From an uncultured Lachnospiraceae bacterium (GTDB lineage Bacteria; Bacillota; Clostridia; Lachnospirales; Lachnospiraceae), in the NCBI GenBank assembly GCA_910577165.1, contig CAJTLX010000009.1, positions 17,359 to 81,358 of the forward strand: a DNA stretch of 64,000 bases, written 5' to 3'. The stretch's first letter is position 1. The number at the start of each line of letters is the position of its first letter. A model generated the notes under the pieces. It was given only the letters and a program-made list of their open reading frames with translations. It was not told the origin of the DNA and made no database searches. A program made the position numbers and the translations under genes. Below are positions 27,458 to 35,046 of this stretch, one piece after another.

Positions 27458-29296
27458 ATGCCGAGTACATTTTTTGGATTATCCATTGCAAAATCCGGTC
27501 TTTATGCCTCGATGGGGGGCATCAATACCACGGCGCATAATATTTCACACACAAACACGGAAGGGTACTGCCGTCAGGTGATGGGGCAGACAGCGAGCAG
27601 CGCGCTGAAGGTGAATGCCACTTACGGTATGGCGGGCAGCGGTGTGGATATCACGGGGGTAAGTCAAATGCGGGATATTTACTACGATCTGAAATTCCGC
27701 AGCAACAGCACGATGGCGGGCGAGTATGTGTCAAAACAGCATTATATGTCGGAGATTGAGAGTTATTTTAATGAGATTAATCTCGAGGGGTTTACCACCA
27801 GCTTTAACTCGATGTTTGACACACTTCAGGAACTTTCAAAAAATCCTTCTGATCTCTCGTGCCGCACCCAGGTGACCAACTACGGGCAGAGCCTCGCCGA
27901 ATATTTTAATTCGATGGCGACCAGTTTGAAGGCGATCCAGGAGGAAGCAAATTTCGAGATCAAGAATCAGGCAGATCGCGTTACTGCACTTGGACAGCAA
28001 ATTGCAGTATTAACTAAACAGATAAATACTATAGAATCAAACGGCGGGACGGCCAATGATCTGCGGGATGAGAGAAATCTGCGCGTGGATGAACTTTCGA
28101 CCATCTGCAATATCACCGTATCCGAGAATATTGTGGGGGAAGATGTCGGCGTTACCAGCTATCAGGTAAAGATTGACGGCTACACTTTAGTGGATACCTA
28201 CGAGTACAATAAATTGATTGCTGTGCCGCAGAAACACCAGGTAAATCAGATGGATGCGGACGGAATGTATAAACTGATGTGGAGTACAGGACAGGAATTT
28301 AACAGCGCGAGTGCCAAGCTTGGCGGTACACTCTCCTCGCTCTTTCAGGTGCGGGACGGCAACAACGGTGAGGCATTTAAGGGCAAGGCAGATGTGGCGG
28401 AGGGTGACACTACCATTACTGTTACGATGGCAAGCATCAATGATGCAGCAAAATTAACCATCGCACCGCAGGGCGTGATCACGGTGGGGCATCGTGAGTA
28501 CGAGTATACGGGGTTTGTTGTGCGGGAGGATGAGGATGGCAATTATGAGTATGAGTTTACCCTCTCGGAGGATACCCCCATCACAAAGAGTGTGGACGAG
28601 GCAGGTGTGATTATCGGGCGTGACGTTCACTATAAAGGGATTCCTTACTATATGTCCCAGCTAAATGAATGGGTGCGCACATTTGCCAAGGAGTTCAATG
28701 ATGTTCATACTTCGGGAGAGGATCTAAAGGGCAGAAAGGGACTTGATTTCTTTAATGGATCCGATCAGGTTACAGGGATGGACTATGTCTTTGGACAGTC
28801 CGAGGAAGATGAGGAGGAGGGGATTATCCTGCGCTCGACAGCGCAAGAGCTTGAGGATGAACTTTCTGTCAATTATGGAAATTATTACCTGTTGACCGCA
28901 GCGAATTTCAAGGTGACAAGCGAGGTCTATGCTGATCCGTACAAGGTGGCGGCAGCCTCCTCGATCACGGACGGTGTGGAGAATTCCGATGTGGCAAAGA
29001 AATTGATCGCGCTGAAACTGGACTCCGATATGTTCCGCCAGGGAACACCGGGCGGATTTTTCCAGACATTTGTAGCAGAGATCGGGATTGACTCGGCAAA
29101 GGCGCAGCAGTTTGCAAAAAATCAGGAAAATATCTGCGCCAGCATCACAAACCAGCGTCTTTCGGTCAGCGGTGTCGATACGGAGGAAGAGGCGATGAAT
29201 CTTATCCGCTACAGGATGGCTTACAATCTCTCGGCACAGGCGGTGACGGTAATGAATCAGATCTATGATAAATTAATTAATTATATGGGAGCATAG
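27458..29296 (+). CDS. flgK: Flagellar hook-associated protein 1 (FlgK-type), copy 2
   Basis: A 612-residue second FlgK-type protein. The start at 27458 follows AAAGGAGG. It keeps the N-terminal INTTAHNISHTNTEGYCRQ and the C-terminal SVSGVDTEEEAMNLIRYRMAYNLSAQAV motifs, but the centre (about 300-500) does not resemble copy 1, and it has a Cys in the N-terminal motif. Both could occupy distinct rings at the junction, or one could be specialised for a variant filament. Direct tandem position suggests an old duplication. Confidence 0.9.
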   Translation: MPSTFFGLSIAKSGLYASMGGINTTAHNISHTNTEGYCRQVMGQTASSALKVNATYGMAGSGVDITGVSQMRDIYYDLKFRSNSTMAGEYVSKQHYMSEIESYFNEINLEGFTTSFNSMFDTLQELSKNPSDLSCRTQVTNYGQSLAEYFNSMATSLKAIQEEANFEIKNQADRVTALGQQIAVLTKQINTIESNGGTANDLRDERNLRVDELSTICNITVSENIVGEDVGVTSYQVKIDGYTLVDTYEYNKLIAVPQKHQVNQMDADGMYKLMWSTGQEFNSASAKLGGTLSSLFQVRDGNNGEAFKGKADVAEGDTTITVTMASINDAAKLTIAPQGVITVGHREYEYTGFVVREDEDGNYEYEFTLSEDTPITKSVDEAGVIIGRDVHYKGIPYYMSQLNEWVRTFAKEFNDVHTSGEDLKGRKGLDFFNGSDQVTGMDYVFGQSEEDEEEGIILRSTAQELEDELSVNYGNYYLLTAANFKVTSEVYADPYKVAAASSITDGVENSDVAKKLIALKLDSDMFRQGTPGGFFQTFVAEIGIDSAKAQQFAKNQENICASITNQRLSVSGVDTEEEAMNLIRYRMAYNLSAQAVTVMNQIYDKLINYMGA

Positions 29297-29307
29297 GAGG
29301 CAAAATA

Positions 29308-30843
29308 ATGAGAATCACAAACCGAATGATGACAAATAATATGCTCTACAATATCAATGGGAACAAGAATTCCCTTGCGGTTTTAGAGCAGCAGTACGCG
29401 ACGGGCATGAAGATACAAAAACCGTCCGAAGATCCGATTGTTGCGGTGCGCGCCCTGAAACTGCGCACAAATTTGTCGGAACTTACACAGTATCACAAAA
29501 AGAATATTCCGGATGCGAAGGCGTGGATGGATGTGACGGAGAGTGCCCTGGTTGTGGTCAATGATATTCTGACGCAGGTGCATACCTACTGTGTGCAGGG
29601 TGCGACTGGCACGATCAAGGAAGGTGACCGCGACGATATTATCAAGACACTCACCCAGTTAAAGAATCAGGTTTACCAGGAAGGGGATACCAACTATGCG
29701 GGAAGATATGTGTTTACAGGTTACAAGACGGACACAAGCCTGATTTTTGACGAGGCGCAGGAACATGAGAAATATCTGATTACCGAAAACTTTACACCAG
29801 TTAATATTGATACAATTAAAAAGACCTTGAATGATTGTGACATGGAACTCTACGATCCCGATGATCCGGAATCGGTGGAATTTACAGATAAGCCAAATAT
29901 GCATACCGCATACCGTATCCGTCTTGCCTATGACAAGGTGGACTCGCCGGAGGAGGATGGGAATATTGTGATTCGCACAGCACAGCTTGATGAGAACGGC
30001 GAGGTGGAGCGCGATCCGGATACCGGTGAGATTATTTATGAGGAGAGTTCTGAGGCGATCGAGAGTATGCTCTCCACCGATCCGAATGCCTACCAGGTAG
30101 AGGAGGGTATCCGCTATCTTACAGATACTGGGGAACTGATTCTTTCGCCGGAAGTCTATGAGGAATGGAGACATCTTGGCGCGATCCAGATCGATTACGA
30201 AAAGTCAGAATTTGCGAAAAATGATCTTCGTCCGGAACATTATTTTAACTGTACGGTAACGGATCTGACGGACGAGGAGAAAGAGCCGATTGTCTATACA
30301 AAGGAAGATCAGCAGATTGGCTATGAGATCAATTTTAAACAGCACCTCACCATCAATACGCAGGGAGCTGATGCGATTCAGCACGATGTTGGGCGTACGA
30401 TCGACGAGATGGTTAACGCGGTCAATGAGGTGATGGCAGCGCAGGCAAAGCTTGACGAACTTGATCAGATGATAAAGGACGACAACACCACACCGGAGCA
30501 GAAAAAGAAATTGGAGGAGATGCGGGAGTTAGTCAATACGGAGTATGTGTTGAAGACAGAGGCATTGCAGAGCGCGTTTTCTAATGCCTTGACAAAGATC
30601 GAAAAGCAGCAGGATGTAGTTAATGTTGCTGTGTCCGATCTGGGTGCGCGCTATGTGCGTCTGGAACTAACAGAGAGCAGGCTTGGCAGCGAGAAAACGG
30701 ATTTTGAGGAGCTGCTTTCCTCAAACGAGGATGTCGATATGGTGGATACGATTATCAAGTACCGTTCCATGCAGGCGATCTACAACGCGTCACTCTCCGC
30801 TGCGGCACAGTCCGTACAGACGACGCTGCTTGACTTTTTATAA
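29308..30843 (+). CDS. flgL: Flagellar hook-associated protein 3 (FlgL), long form
   Basis: A 511-residue flagellin-fold junction protein. The N-terminus (MRITNRMMTNNMLYNINGNK, QQYATGMKIQKPSEDP) and C-terminus (DLGARYVRLELTESRLGS, ASLSAAAQSVQTTLLDFL) are conserved FlgL segments. Most FlgL proteins are about 300 residues; the extra roughly 200 residues are in the middle (about 150-370), acidic, and would be surface exposed. AGGAGG precedes the ATG; it follows copy 2 of flgK by 11 nt. Confidence 0.91.
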   Translation: MRITNRMMTNNMLYNINGNKNSLAVLEQQYATGMKIQKPSEDPIVAVRALKLRTNLSELTQYHKKNIPDAKAWMDVTESALVVVNDILTQVHTYCVQGATGTIKEGDRDDIIKTLTQLKNQVYQEGDTNYAGRYVFTGYKTDTSLIFDEAQEHEKYLITENFTPVNIDTIKKTLNDCDMELYDPDDPESVEFTDKPNMHTAYRIRLAYDKVDSPEEDGNIVIRTAQLDENGEVERDPDTGEIIYEESSEAIESMLSTDPNAYQVEEGIRYLTDTGELILSPEVYEEWRHLGAIQIDYEKSEFAKNDLRPEHYFNCTVTDLTDEEKEPIVYTKEDQQIGYEINFKQHLTINTQGADAIQHDVGRTIDEMVNAVNEVMAAQAKLDELDQMIKDDNTTPEQKKKLEEMRELVNTEYVLKTEALQSAFSNALTKIEKQQDVVNVAVSDLGARYVRLELTESRLGSEKTDFEELLSSNEDVDMVDTIIKYRSMQAIYNASLSAAAQSVQTTLLDFL

Positions 30844-30855
30844 AATGGAGGGGCT

Positions 30856-31335
30856 ATGAGCATAAGGGTAAGCACGAAACATTTTGGGGAAATTGACCTT
30901 GATACGGAAAAGGTGCTGAGATTCGAAAACGGTATTATGGGCTTTGAAGACTGCAAGAGGTTTGCGATCCTCTACAATAACGAATCCGGAACACGCCCTG
31001 TGATCTCCTGGCTGCAAAGCTTGGATGAGCCGGGGTTGGCACTGCCGGTGATCAATCCGATCTTAGTTAGGGAGGACTACCATCTGATTGTGGAGGATGA
31101 ATTACTTAGTGGGATCGGGGAGCTTAACGAGGAGAATCAAGTGATCTTTGTGACACTTACGGTGCCGAAGGATCTGACGAAGATGACGGCAAACCTAAAG
31201 GCACCGATTGTGATCAACGCAGATACGAGAAAGGGCTGTCAGGTCATTGTAGAGAATTCGGAATATAAGGTAAAATATCCAGTCTATGAGTGCTTTGCCA
31301 GGGCAAGGCAGGAAAAGGGGGGGGAACTATGTTAG
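30856..31335 (+). CDS. fliW: Flagellar assembly factor FliW
   Basis: A 159-residue FliW protein (GIMGFEDCKRFAILYN, NPILVREDY, VPKDLTKMTANLKAPIVIN). FliW binds both flagellin and CsrA, so that when flagellin is secreted, FliW moves to CsrA and lifts CsrA's block on flagellin translation. Adjacent, overlapping csrA (7 nt) is the standard arrangement. GGAGGGG precedes the ATG. Confidence 0.94.
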   Translation: MSIRVSTKHFGEIDLDTEKVLRFENGIMGFEDCKRFAILYNNESGTRPVISWLQSLDEPGLALPVINPILVREDYHLIVEDELLSGIGELNEENQVIFVTLTVPKDLTKMTANLKAPIVINADTRKGCQVIVENSEYKVKYPVYECFARARQEKGGELC

Positions 31336-31547
31336 CCCTTTCGAGAAAGATAAACGAATCCATTATGCTCGGAAATGATATTGAGGTGACGGTTCTTGAA
31401 ATTAAGGGGGATCAGGTAAAGATCGGTGTGAAAGCACCGAAAAGTGTTCCGATCTATCGCAGGGAGCTGTATCTGCAGATACGTCAGTCCAACAAGGAGG
31501 CGGCGGGCGGGCAGTTATCCGCGCAGGCACTTGAACAATTGATGTAG
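31329..31547 (+). CDS. csrA: Carbon storage / translational regulator CsrA
   Basis: A 72-residue RNA-binding dimer. MLALSRKINESIMLG and VKIGVKAPKSVPIYRREL are the CsrA signature, including the RNA-contact residues near the start and the RREL segment. It represses translation by covering GGA motifs at ribosome sites, typically of flagellin. The start at 31329 follows AGGGGGGG and overlaps the end of fliW; a longer in-frame start at 31290 is unnecessary. Confidence 0.95.
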   Translation: MLALSRKINESIMLGNDIEVTVLEIKGDQVKIGVKAPKSVPIYRRELYLQIRQSNKEAAGGQLSAQALEQLM

Positions 31548-31574
31548 TGCAATTAGAAAAAATAAAAAAAAGAC

Positions 31575-31602
31575 TAAATAACTTGAGAAAAACAGCCGAT
31601 AA
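31575..31602 (+). promoter_or_regulatory. Sigma-28-type promoter for flaG-fliD
   Basis: TAAA at 31575-31578 and GCCGATAA at 31595-31602 with a 16-nt spacer (consensus 15). The -10 context AACAGCCGATAAATAAT is identical to that of the flgM promoter at 24650-24676, which supports one sigma controlling both units. Confidence 0.7.
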
Positions 31603-31662
31603 ATAATTAGAAATCAGGATTAAGTTGAAATAAAAGAAAATCACAGGGAGGTGCATGCAATT

Positions 31663-32094
31663 ATGGCGATTTCAACAATAAGTTCCGTTGTTGCCTTTGA
31701 GACAGCAAAGCAGCCTGTAGAAAGAGCAACGAAAGCGGCAGAACCAGTTAATACGGTGGATAAGGTGCCAGTGGCGGAGGTAGCACAAAAAGTTCCAGTG
31801 GTAAGTGCGGGTGAGTCCGGAAATGGTTCTCCTGATCAGGGACGGGATGCGGAGAAGAATGTAAACCGGGTAAAAGATGCGGTAAATCAGGCGAACAACA
31901 AACTGAAACTCAAGCAAAAACATATGAGTACGAAATGTGAGTTTTCGTATCATGAGCCAACCGGGAGGATCTCCATCAAAGTGATGGATAAGGAAACGGA
32001 CGAGGTGATCCGCGAGATTCCTCCGGAGGAGACGCTTGAGATGGTGGAGAAGATGTGGGAGCTTGCGGGTCTTATTGTAGATGAGCATCGATAG
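31663..32094 (+). CDS. flaG: FlaG family flagellar protein
   Basis: A 143-residue protein with a variable N-terminal half and the conserved FlaG C-terminus (NNKLKLKQKHMSTKCEFSYH, ISIKVMDKETDEVIREIPPE). FlaG affects filament length or cap stability in other bacteria; the exact role is unclear. The start at 31663 lies 9 nt after AGGGAGGTG; GTG 31651 overlaps that site. It stands directly before fliD, as is common. Confidence 0.87.
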   Translation: MAISTISSVVAFETAKQPVERATKAAEPVNTVDKVPVAEVAQKVPVVSAGESGNGSPDQGRDAEKNVNRVKDAVNQANNKLKLKQKHMSTKCEFSYHEPTGRISIKVMDKETDEVIREIPPEETLEMVEKMWELAGLIVDEHR

Positions 32095-32132
32095 GGTGCG
32101 GGAAAGTTTAGTTACAGGAAAGGGGGATGGGT

Positions 32133-33710
32133 ATGCCGATTAGAATGTCAGGCTTGGTATCCGGTATGGATACGGAGAGCATCATTAAGGAATTGATGAA
32201 TGCGCAGAGTCAGAAAAAGGTAAAGATTGAAAATAAGATTACAAAACATGAGTGGAAGACGGAAAAGTGGAAGGATCTGAATAAGAAACTCTATGATTTC
32301 TATAAGGGTTCTCTCTCCAAAGCAAGATTGGAGGGAAGTTTTCAGACAAGGAAGGTTTCTTCTGCGGATGAGACAAAGGTAAAGGCGAGTGCATCGGGCA
32401 GTATTGCCGCCTACGGCACACATAAAGTGCGCGTGGAACAGCTTGCAAGCGCGCAATTTGTAACGGGCAGTCAACTTGGAGAAATGAAGGATGCCTCCGG
32501 AAAGAAGGTTACGGTTTCTGGTGCGACAAAGCTCTCTCAGCTTGGGATCAGTGTAAGTGAGGGTGAGGAGTCCACAATCACCATCGCCTCTGGCGACAAG
32601 AAGATAAATCTCGATGTGACAGCGGATACGACAGTCAATGATTTTTTGACCGCCTGCAGGGATGCGGGGCTTACGGCAAACTATGATACCTCGCAGAAGC
32701 GCTTTTTCTTAACGGCGGAGGAGAGCGGACTCGATCATGCATTTAGCATTACCTCCACGACCAAGGGGGGTGCTGCGGGCGATGCGTTAAAGAAATTGGG
32801 TCTTGCGCAGGTGGAGTATACCAAGAAGGATGACGGCACGATAGAGTATAAATATGATAAGACAAATGAGGATTTTTCGGTAAAGGAAGCCTCAAACAGC
32901 ATTGTTTATTTAAATGGTGCAAAATTAGTCAATAACAGCAATGAAATCTCAGCGAACGGTCTGAATTTAGAGTTAAATGCAGTGACGGGCAATGATGAGA
33001 TCTCGATCAATGTCACAAAAGATACGCAGGGTGTATACGATATGGTCAAAGGCTTTATCAAGGACTATAACGAGCTGTTAAAAGAATTGAATGATGCGTA
33101 CTATGCGGATTCTGCCTACGGCTATGAACCGCTTACCAGCGAACAGCGCGAGGCAATGAATGACGAGGACATTGAGAAATGGGAAAACAAGATCAAGGAT
33201 TCCCTGCTTCGCCGTGACGGCACCGTAAATTCGCTGATCAGCTCGATGAAGATGACGATGACTGCTTCCGTGGACTATAATGGAAAGAAGTATTCGCTCT
33301 CCTCCCTCGGCATTATGACAACGGACTACAAGGAAAAGGGACAACTCCATATCAATGGGGACGCGGATGACGGCGCGACGATGGGTAAGGACAACGATCT
33401 GATGAAGGCGATCGAGGAAGATCCGGATATGGTGATGACCGTGGTCACGACATTGGCGGGCAAACTTTACTCGACCTTCGGCGAGAAGATGTCAACAACG
33501 ACAAACAGCAGCGCGCTCACCTTCTATGAAGATAAGAAGATGAAGACGGATCTCGACAAATATAAGAAAGAATTAAGTACGATGGAAGATAAGCTCTCCG
33601 CGATGGAAGATCGCTATTATAAGCAATTTACCGCGATGGAGAAAGCACTTTCCCAGCTCAATTCACAGTCGAGTTCGCTCACCTCCCTTTTTGGCGGCGG
33701 ATCAATGTAA
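32133..33710 (+). CDS. fliD: Flagellar cap protein FliD (HAP2)
   Basis: A 525-residue cap protein promoting flagellin folding at the filament tip. The N-terminal ISGLVSGMDTESII-like motif (MSGLVSGMDTESIIKELM) and the C-terminal coiled coil (KYKKELSTMEDKLSAMEDRY) ending in a Gln/Ser-rich tail are typical. A FliD_C region with MVKGFIKDYNELLKELNDAY lies at about 310-330. The start at 32133 is 6 nt after GGGGG; ATG 32127 abuts it. Confidence 0.92.
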   Translation: MPIRMSGLVSGMDTESIIKELMNAQSQKKVKIENKITKHEWKTEKWKDLNKKLYDFYKGSLSKARLEGSFQTRKVSSADETKVKASASGSIAAYGTHKVRVEQLASAQFVTGSQLGEMKDASGKKVTVSGATKLSQLGISVSEGEESTITIASGDKKINLDVTADTTVNDFLTACRDAGLTANYDTSQKRFFLTAEESGLDHAFSITSTTKGGAAGDALKKLGLAQVEYTKKDDGTIEYKYDKTNEDFSVKEASNSIVYLNGAKLVNNSNEISANGLNLELNAVTGNDEISINVTKDTQGVYDMVKGFIKDYNELLKELNDAYYADSAYGYEPLTSEQREAMNDEDIEKWENKIKDSLLRRDGTVNSLISSMKMTMTASVDYNGKKYSLSSLGIMTTDYKEKGQLHINGDADDGATMGKDNDLMKAIEEDPDMVMTVVTTLAGKLYSTFGEKMSTTTNSSALTFYEDKKMKTDLDKYKKELSTMEDKLSAMEDRYYKQFTAMEKALSQLNSQSSSLTSLFGGGSM

Positions 33711-33907
33711 ATAGAAACGAGGTTAGATGATTTATATTTTGTTTTGGCTCCCTTTTTAAGGCAGACGCAGGTAGCATCAGATTTTAAAGAAAGTATTCCC
33801 GACAGCATATGCGAACGGGATAGAGGGTGTGGTGTTACATCCAGTCAGAGTAAATGCGGCTTTTTTATGCGCAGTGGAAAACTTTTCCTCTGCTCGATTA
33901 GAATGCA

Positions 33908-33935
33908 TTGACTGATAAACTAAATTTATTAAAAT
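33908..33935 (+). promoter_or_regulatory. Sigma-A-type promoter for fliS
   Basis: TTGACT at 33908-33913 and TAAAAT at 33930-33935, 16 nt apart. The -10 lies within the left arm of the inverted repeat 33921-33968, so the repeat is placed to control it. Confidence 0.5.
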
Positions 33936-33968
33936 TAATCCTGTCTTATCATGATTTTAATAAATTTA
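33921..33968. repeat. Perfect 15-bp inverted repeat over the fliS promoter
   Basis: TAAATTTATTAAAAT (33921-33935) is the exact reverse complement of ATTTTAATAAATTTA (33954-33968); the spacer is 18 nt. It is entirely AT. It overlaps the predicted -10 and initial transcribed region, so it could be a repressor-binding pair or a leader hairpin. Confidence 0.6.
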
Positions 33969-34009
33969 ATAACATAACAGAGTGATAACAAGGACAAGGA
34001 GGTTACGTT

Positions 34010-34396
34010 ATGGCACCAAATACCAATATTGCGGCGGCTTACCAGGGAATTAAGGTGAATACTGCTTCACCGGCGGAATTGACGCTGATGCTGTATGAGG
34101 GAGCAATTAAATTCTGTAACAAGGCAATCTATGCGATCGAGGATAAAAATATTAGCAAGGCAAATGAAAACCTGTTAAAAGCACAGAAAATTATTATGGA
34201 ATTTCGCGGGACATTGGATTTTAAGTATCCGGTAGCAAAAGATTTTGAGCTGATCTATGATTATATTTATCGTAGACTGGTGGAAGCGAACATTAAGAAG
34301 GACAAGGAAATTGTTGAGGACGCACTAAAATATATTCGTGATATGCGCGATACATGGAAAGAGGTTATGCGCACCAACAAAATGTATGTGAAATAA
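34010..34396 (+). CDS. fliS: Flagellin secretion chaperone FliS
   Basis: A 128-residue four-helix chaperone that binds the C-terminus of flagellin to prevent premature assembly. AAYQGIKVNTASPAELTLMLYEGAIKF is the FliS N-terminal signature (positions 10-36). AAGGAGG precedes the ATG. It is separated from fliD by an intergenic region with its own promoter and is followed by a strong terminator. No flagellin gene is present in the window. Confidence 0.94.
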   Translation: MAPNTNIAAAYQGIKVNTASPAELTLMLYEGAIKFCNKAIYAIEDKNISKANENLLKAQKIIMEFRGTLDFKYPVAKDFELIYDYIYRRLVEANIKKDKEIVEDALKYIRDMRDTWKEVMRTNKMYVK

Positions 34397-34408
34397 ATGT
34401 GAACAAAC

Positions 34409-34439
34409 AGAAAAAGGCTTTTATTAAAAGCCTTTTTCT
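34409..34439 (+). terminator. Terminator after fliS
   Basis: AGAAAAAGGCTTTT (34409-34422) and AAAAGCCTTTTTCT (34426-34439) form a perfect 14-bp stem with a 3-nt loop and U-run. A TATAAT at 34442-34447 right after it may start the next transcript. Confidence 0.85.
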
Positions 34440-34523
34440 GCTATAATAGGATATAGCGTATGGTGGGATAAAATTGCAGGACGCTTTGGCACAGTGTGCT
34501 TTAGCGGCAGAATGGGGGAAAGG

Positions 34524-35015
34524 ATGGAAGCAGGCGATCCAATTATGACACAGCTTGAGATACTGGAGAAATGTCTCGTGTGTAAGGGGGAACTCTTGGA
34601 AAAAATTTATGAAGAAACCGAAGAACAGGAAGCCATCCTGGACACGAATCCCTTTTCGGAGGAGGCTTTCGGGCGAACTTTGGAGAGGAAGGAAGAATAT
34701 ATTGAAAAGCTTACACAGTACGATAAAGGATTTGAACAGATTTTTGCGAAAATAAAGGGGGATGTGATTGCACACAAAGAGTGCTACCGGGCGCGGATTG
34801 AGAGTATGCAGCATCTGATTGGCAAGGTGACACAAAAGGCAGTTCGCATTCAGTCGCTGGAGCAGAAAAACAGGGTGAAGTTAGAAATTTATTTTAATAG
34901 TCGCCGACAGCAGATCAAAAATTTTAATATCAGTAATCGCACAGTATCCAATTATTATAAATCAATGTCATCCGGAGGGAAGGCGGATGCATATTTTATG
35001 GATAAGAAACAGTAA
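34524..35015 (+). CDS. Small helical protein, possible flagellar chaperone (FliT/FlgN-like)
   Basis: A 163-residue, charged, helical protein (LEILEKCLVCKGELLEKIYEE, TLERKEEYIEKLTQYDKGFE). The C-terminal stretch NRVKLEIYFNSRRQQIKNFN and VSNYYKSM resembles the end of FlgN-type chaperones by eye, and the position right after fliS suits a FliT-type filament-cap chaperone. The assignment is inference. The start at 34524 is preceded by GGGGGAAAGG; ATG 34512 and ATG 34545 are alternatives. It overlaps no other gene and ends 31 nt before an exported protein. Confidence 0.65.
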   Translation: MEAGDPIMTQLEILEKCLVCKGELLEKIYEETEEQEAILDTNPFSEEAFGRTLERKEEYIEKLTQYDKGFEQIFAKIKGDVIAHKECYRARIESMQHLIGKVTQKAVRIQSLEQKNRVKLEIYFNSRRQQIKNFNISNRTVSNYYKSMSSGGKADAYFMDKKQ

Positions 35016-35046
35016 GAAAATGAAAACGATGAGAGGAGTGAGAAAA

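Larger units (their letters stand above)
33711..34009. other. Intergenic region fliD-fliS with promoter and inverted repeat
   Basis: No ORF with a ribosome site is seen in this 299-nt gap. The first 190 nt contain several short stems (for example TCCCG/CGGGA around 33798-33822) and T-runs at 33752-33756 and 33861-33866 that could end the fliD transcript. The distal part holds the promoter at 33908-33935 and a 15-bp inverted repeat at 33921-33968. It does not match a c-di-GMP or other riboswitch consensus that I know. Confidence 0.5.

Noticed and set aside
31290..31547. Longer CsrA start at 31290
   Set aside because: The ATG 31329 has an ideal ribosome site and matches the invariant CsrA N-terminus.
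33711..33900. Riboswitch (c-di-GMP type) upstream of fliS
   Set aside because: A few short stems exist, but the conserved core bases of the known c-di-GMP classes are missing.
24650..34396. Flagellin gene within the flagellar block
   Set aside because: FlgL is the only flagellin-fold protein; no flagellin with the usual N- and C-termini lies in the window.
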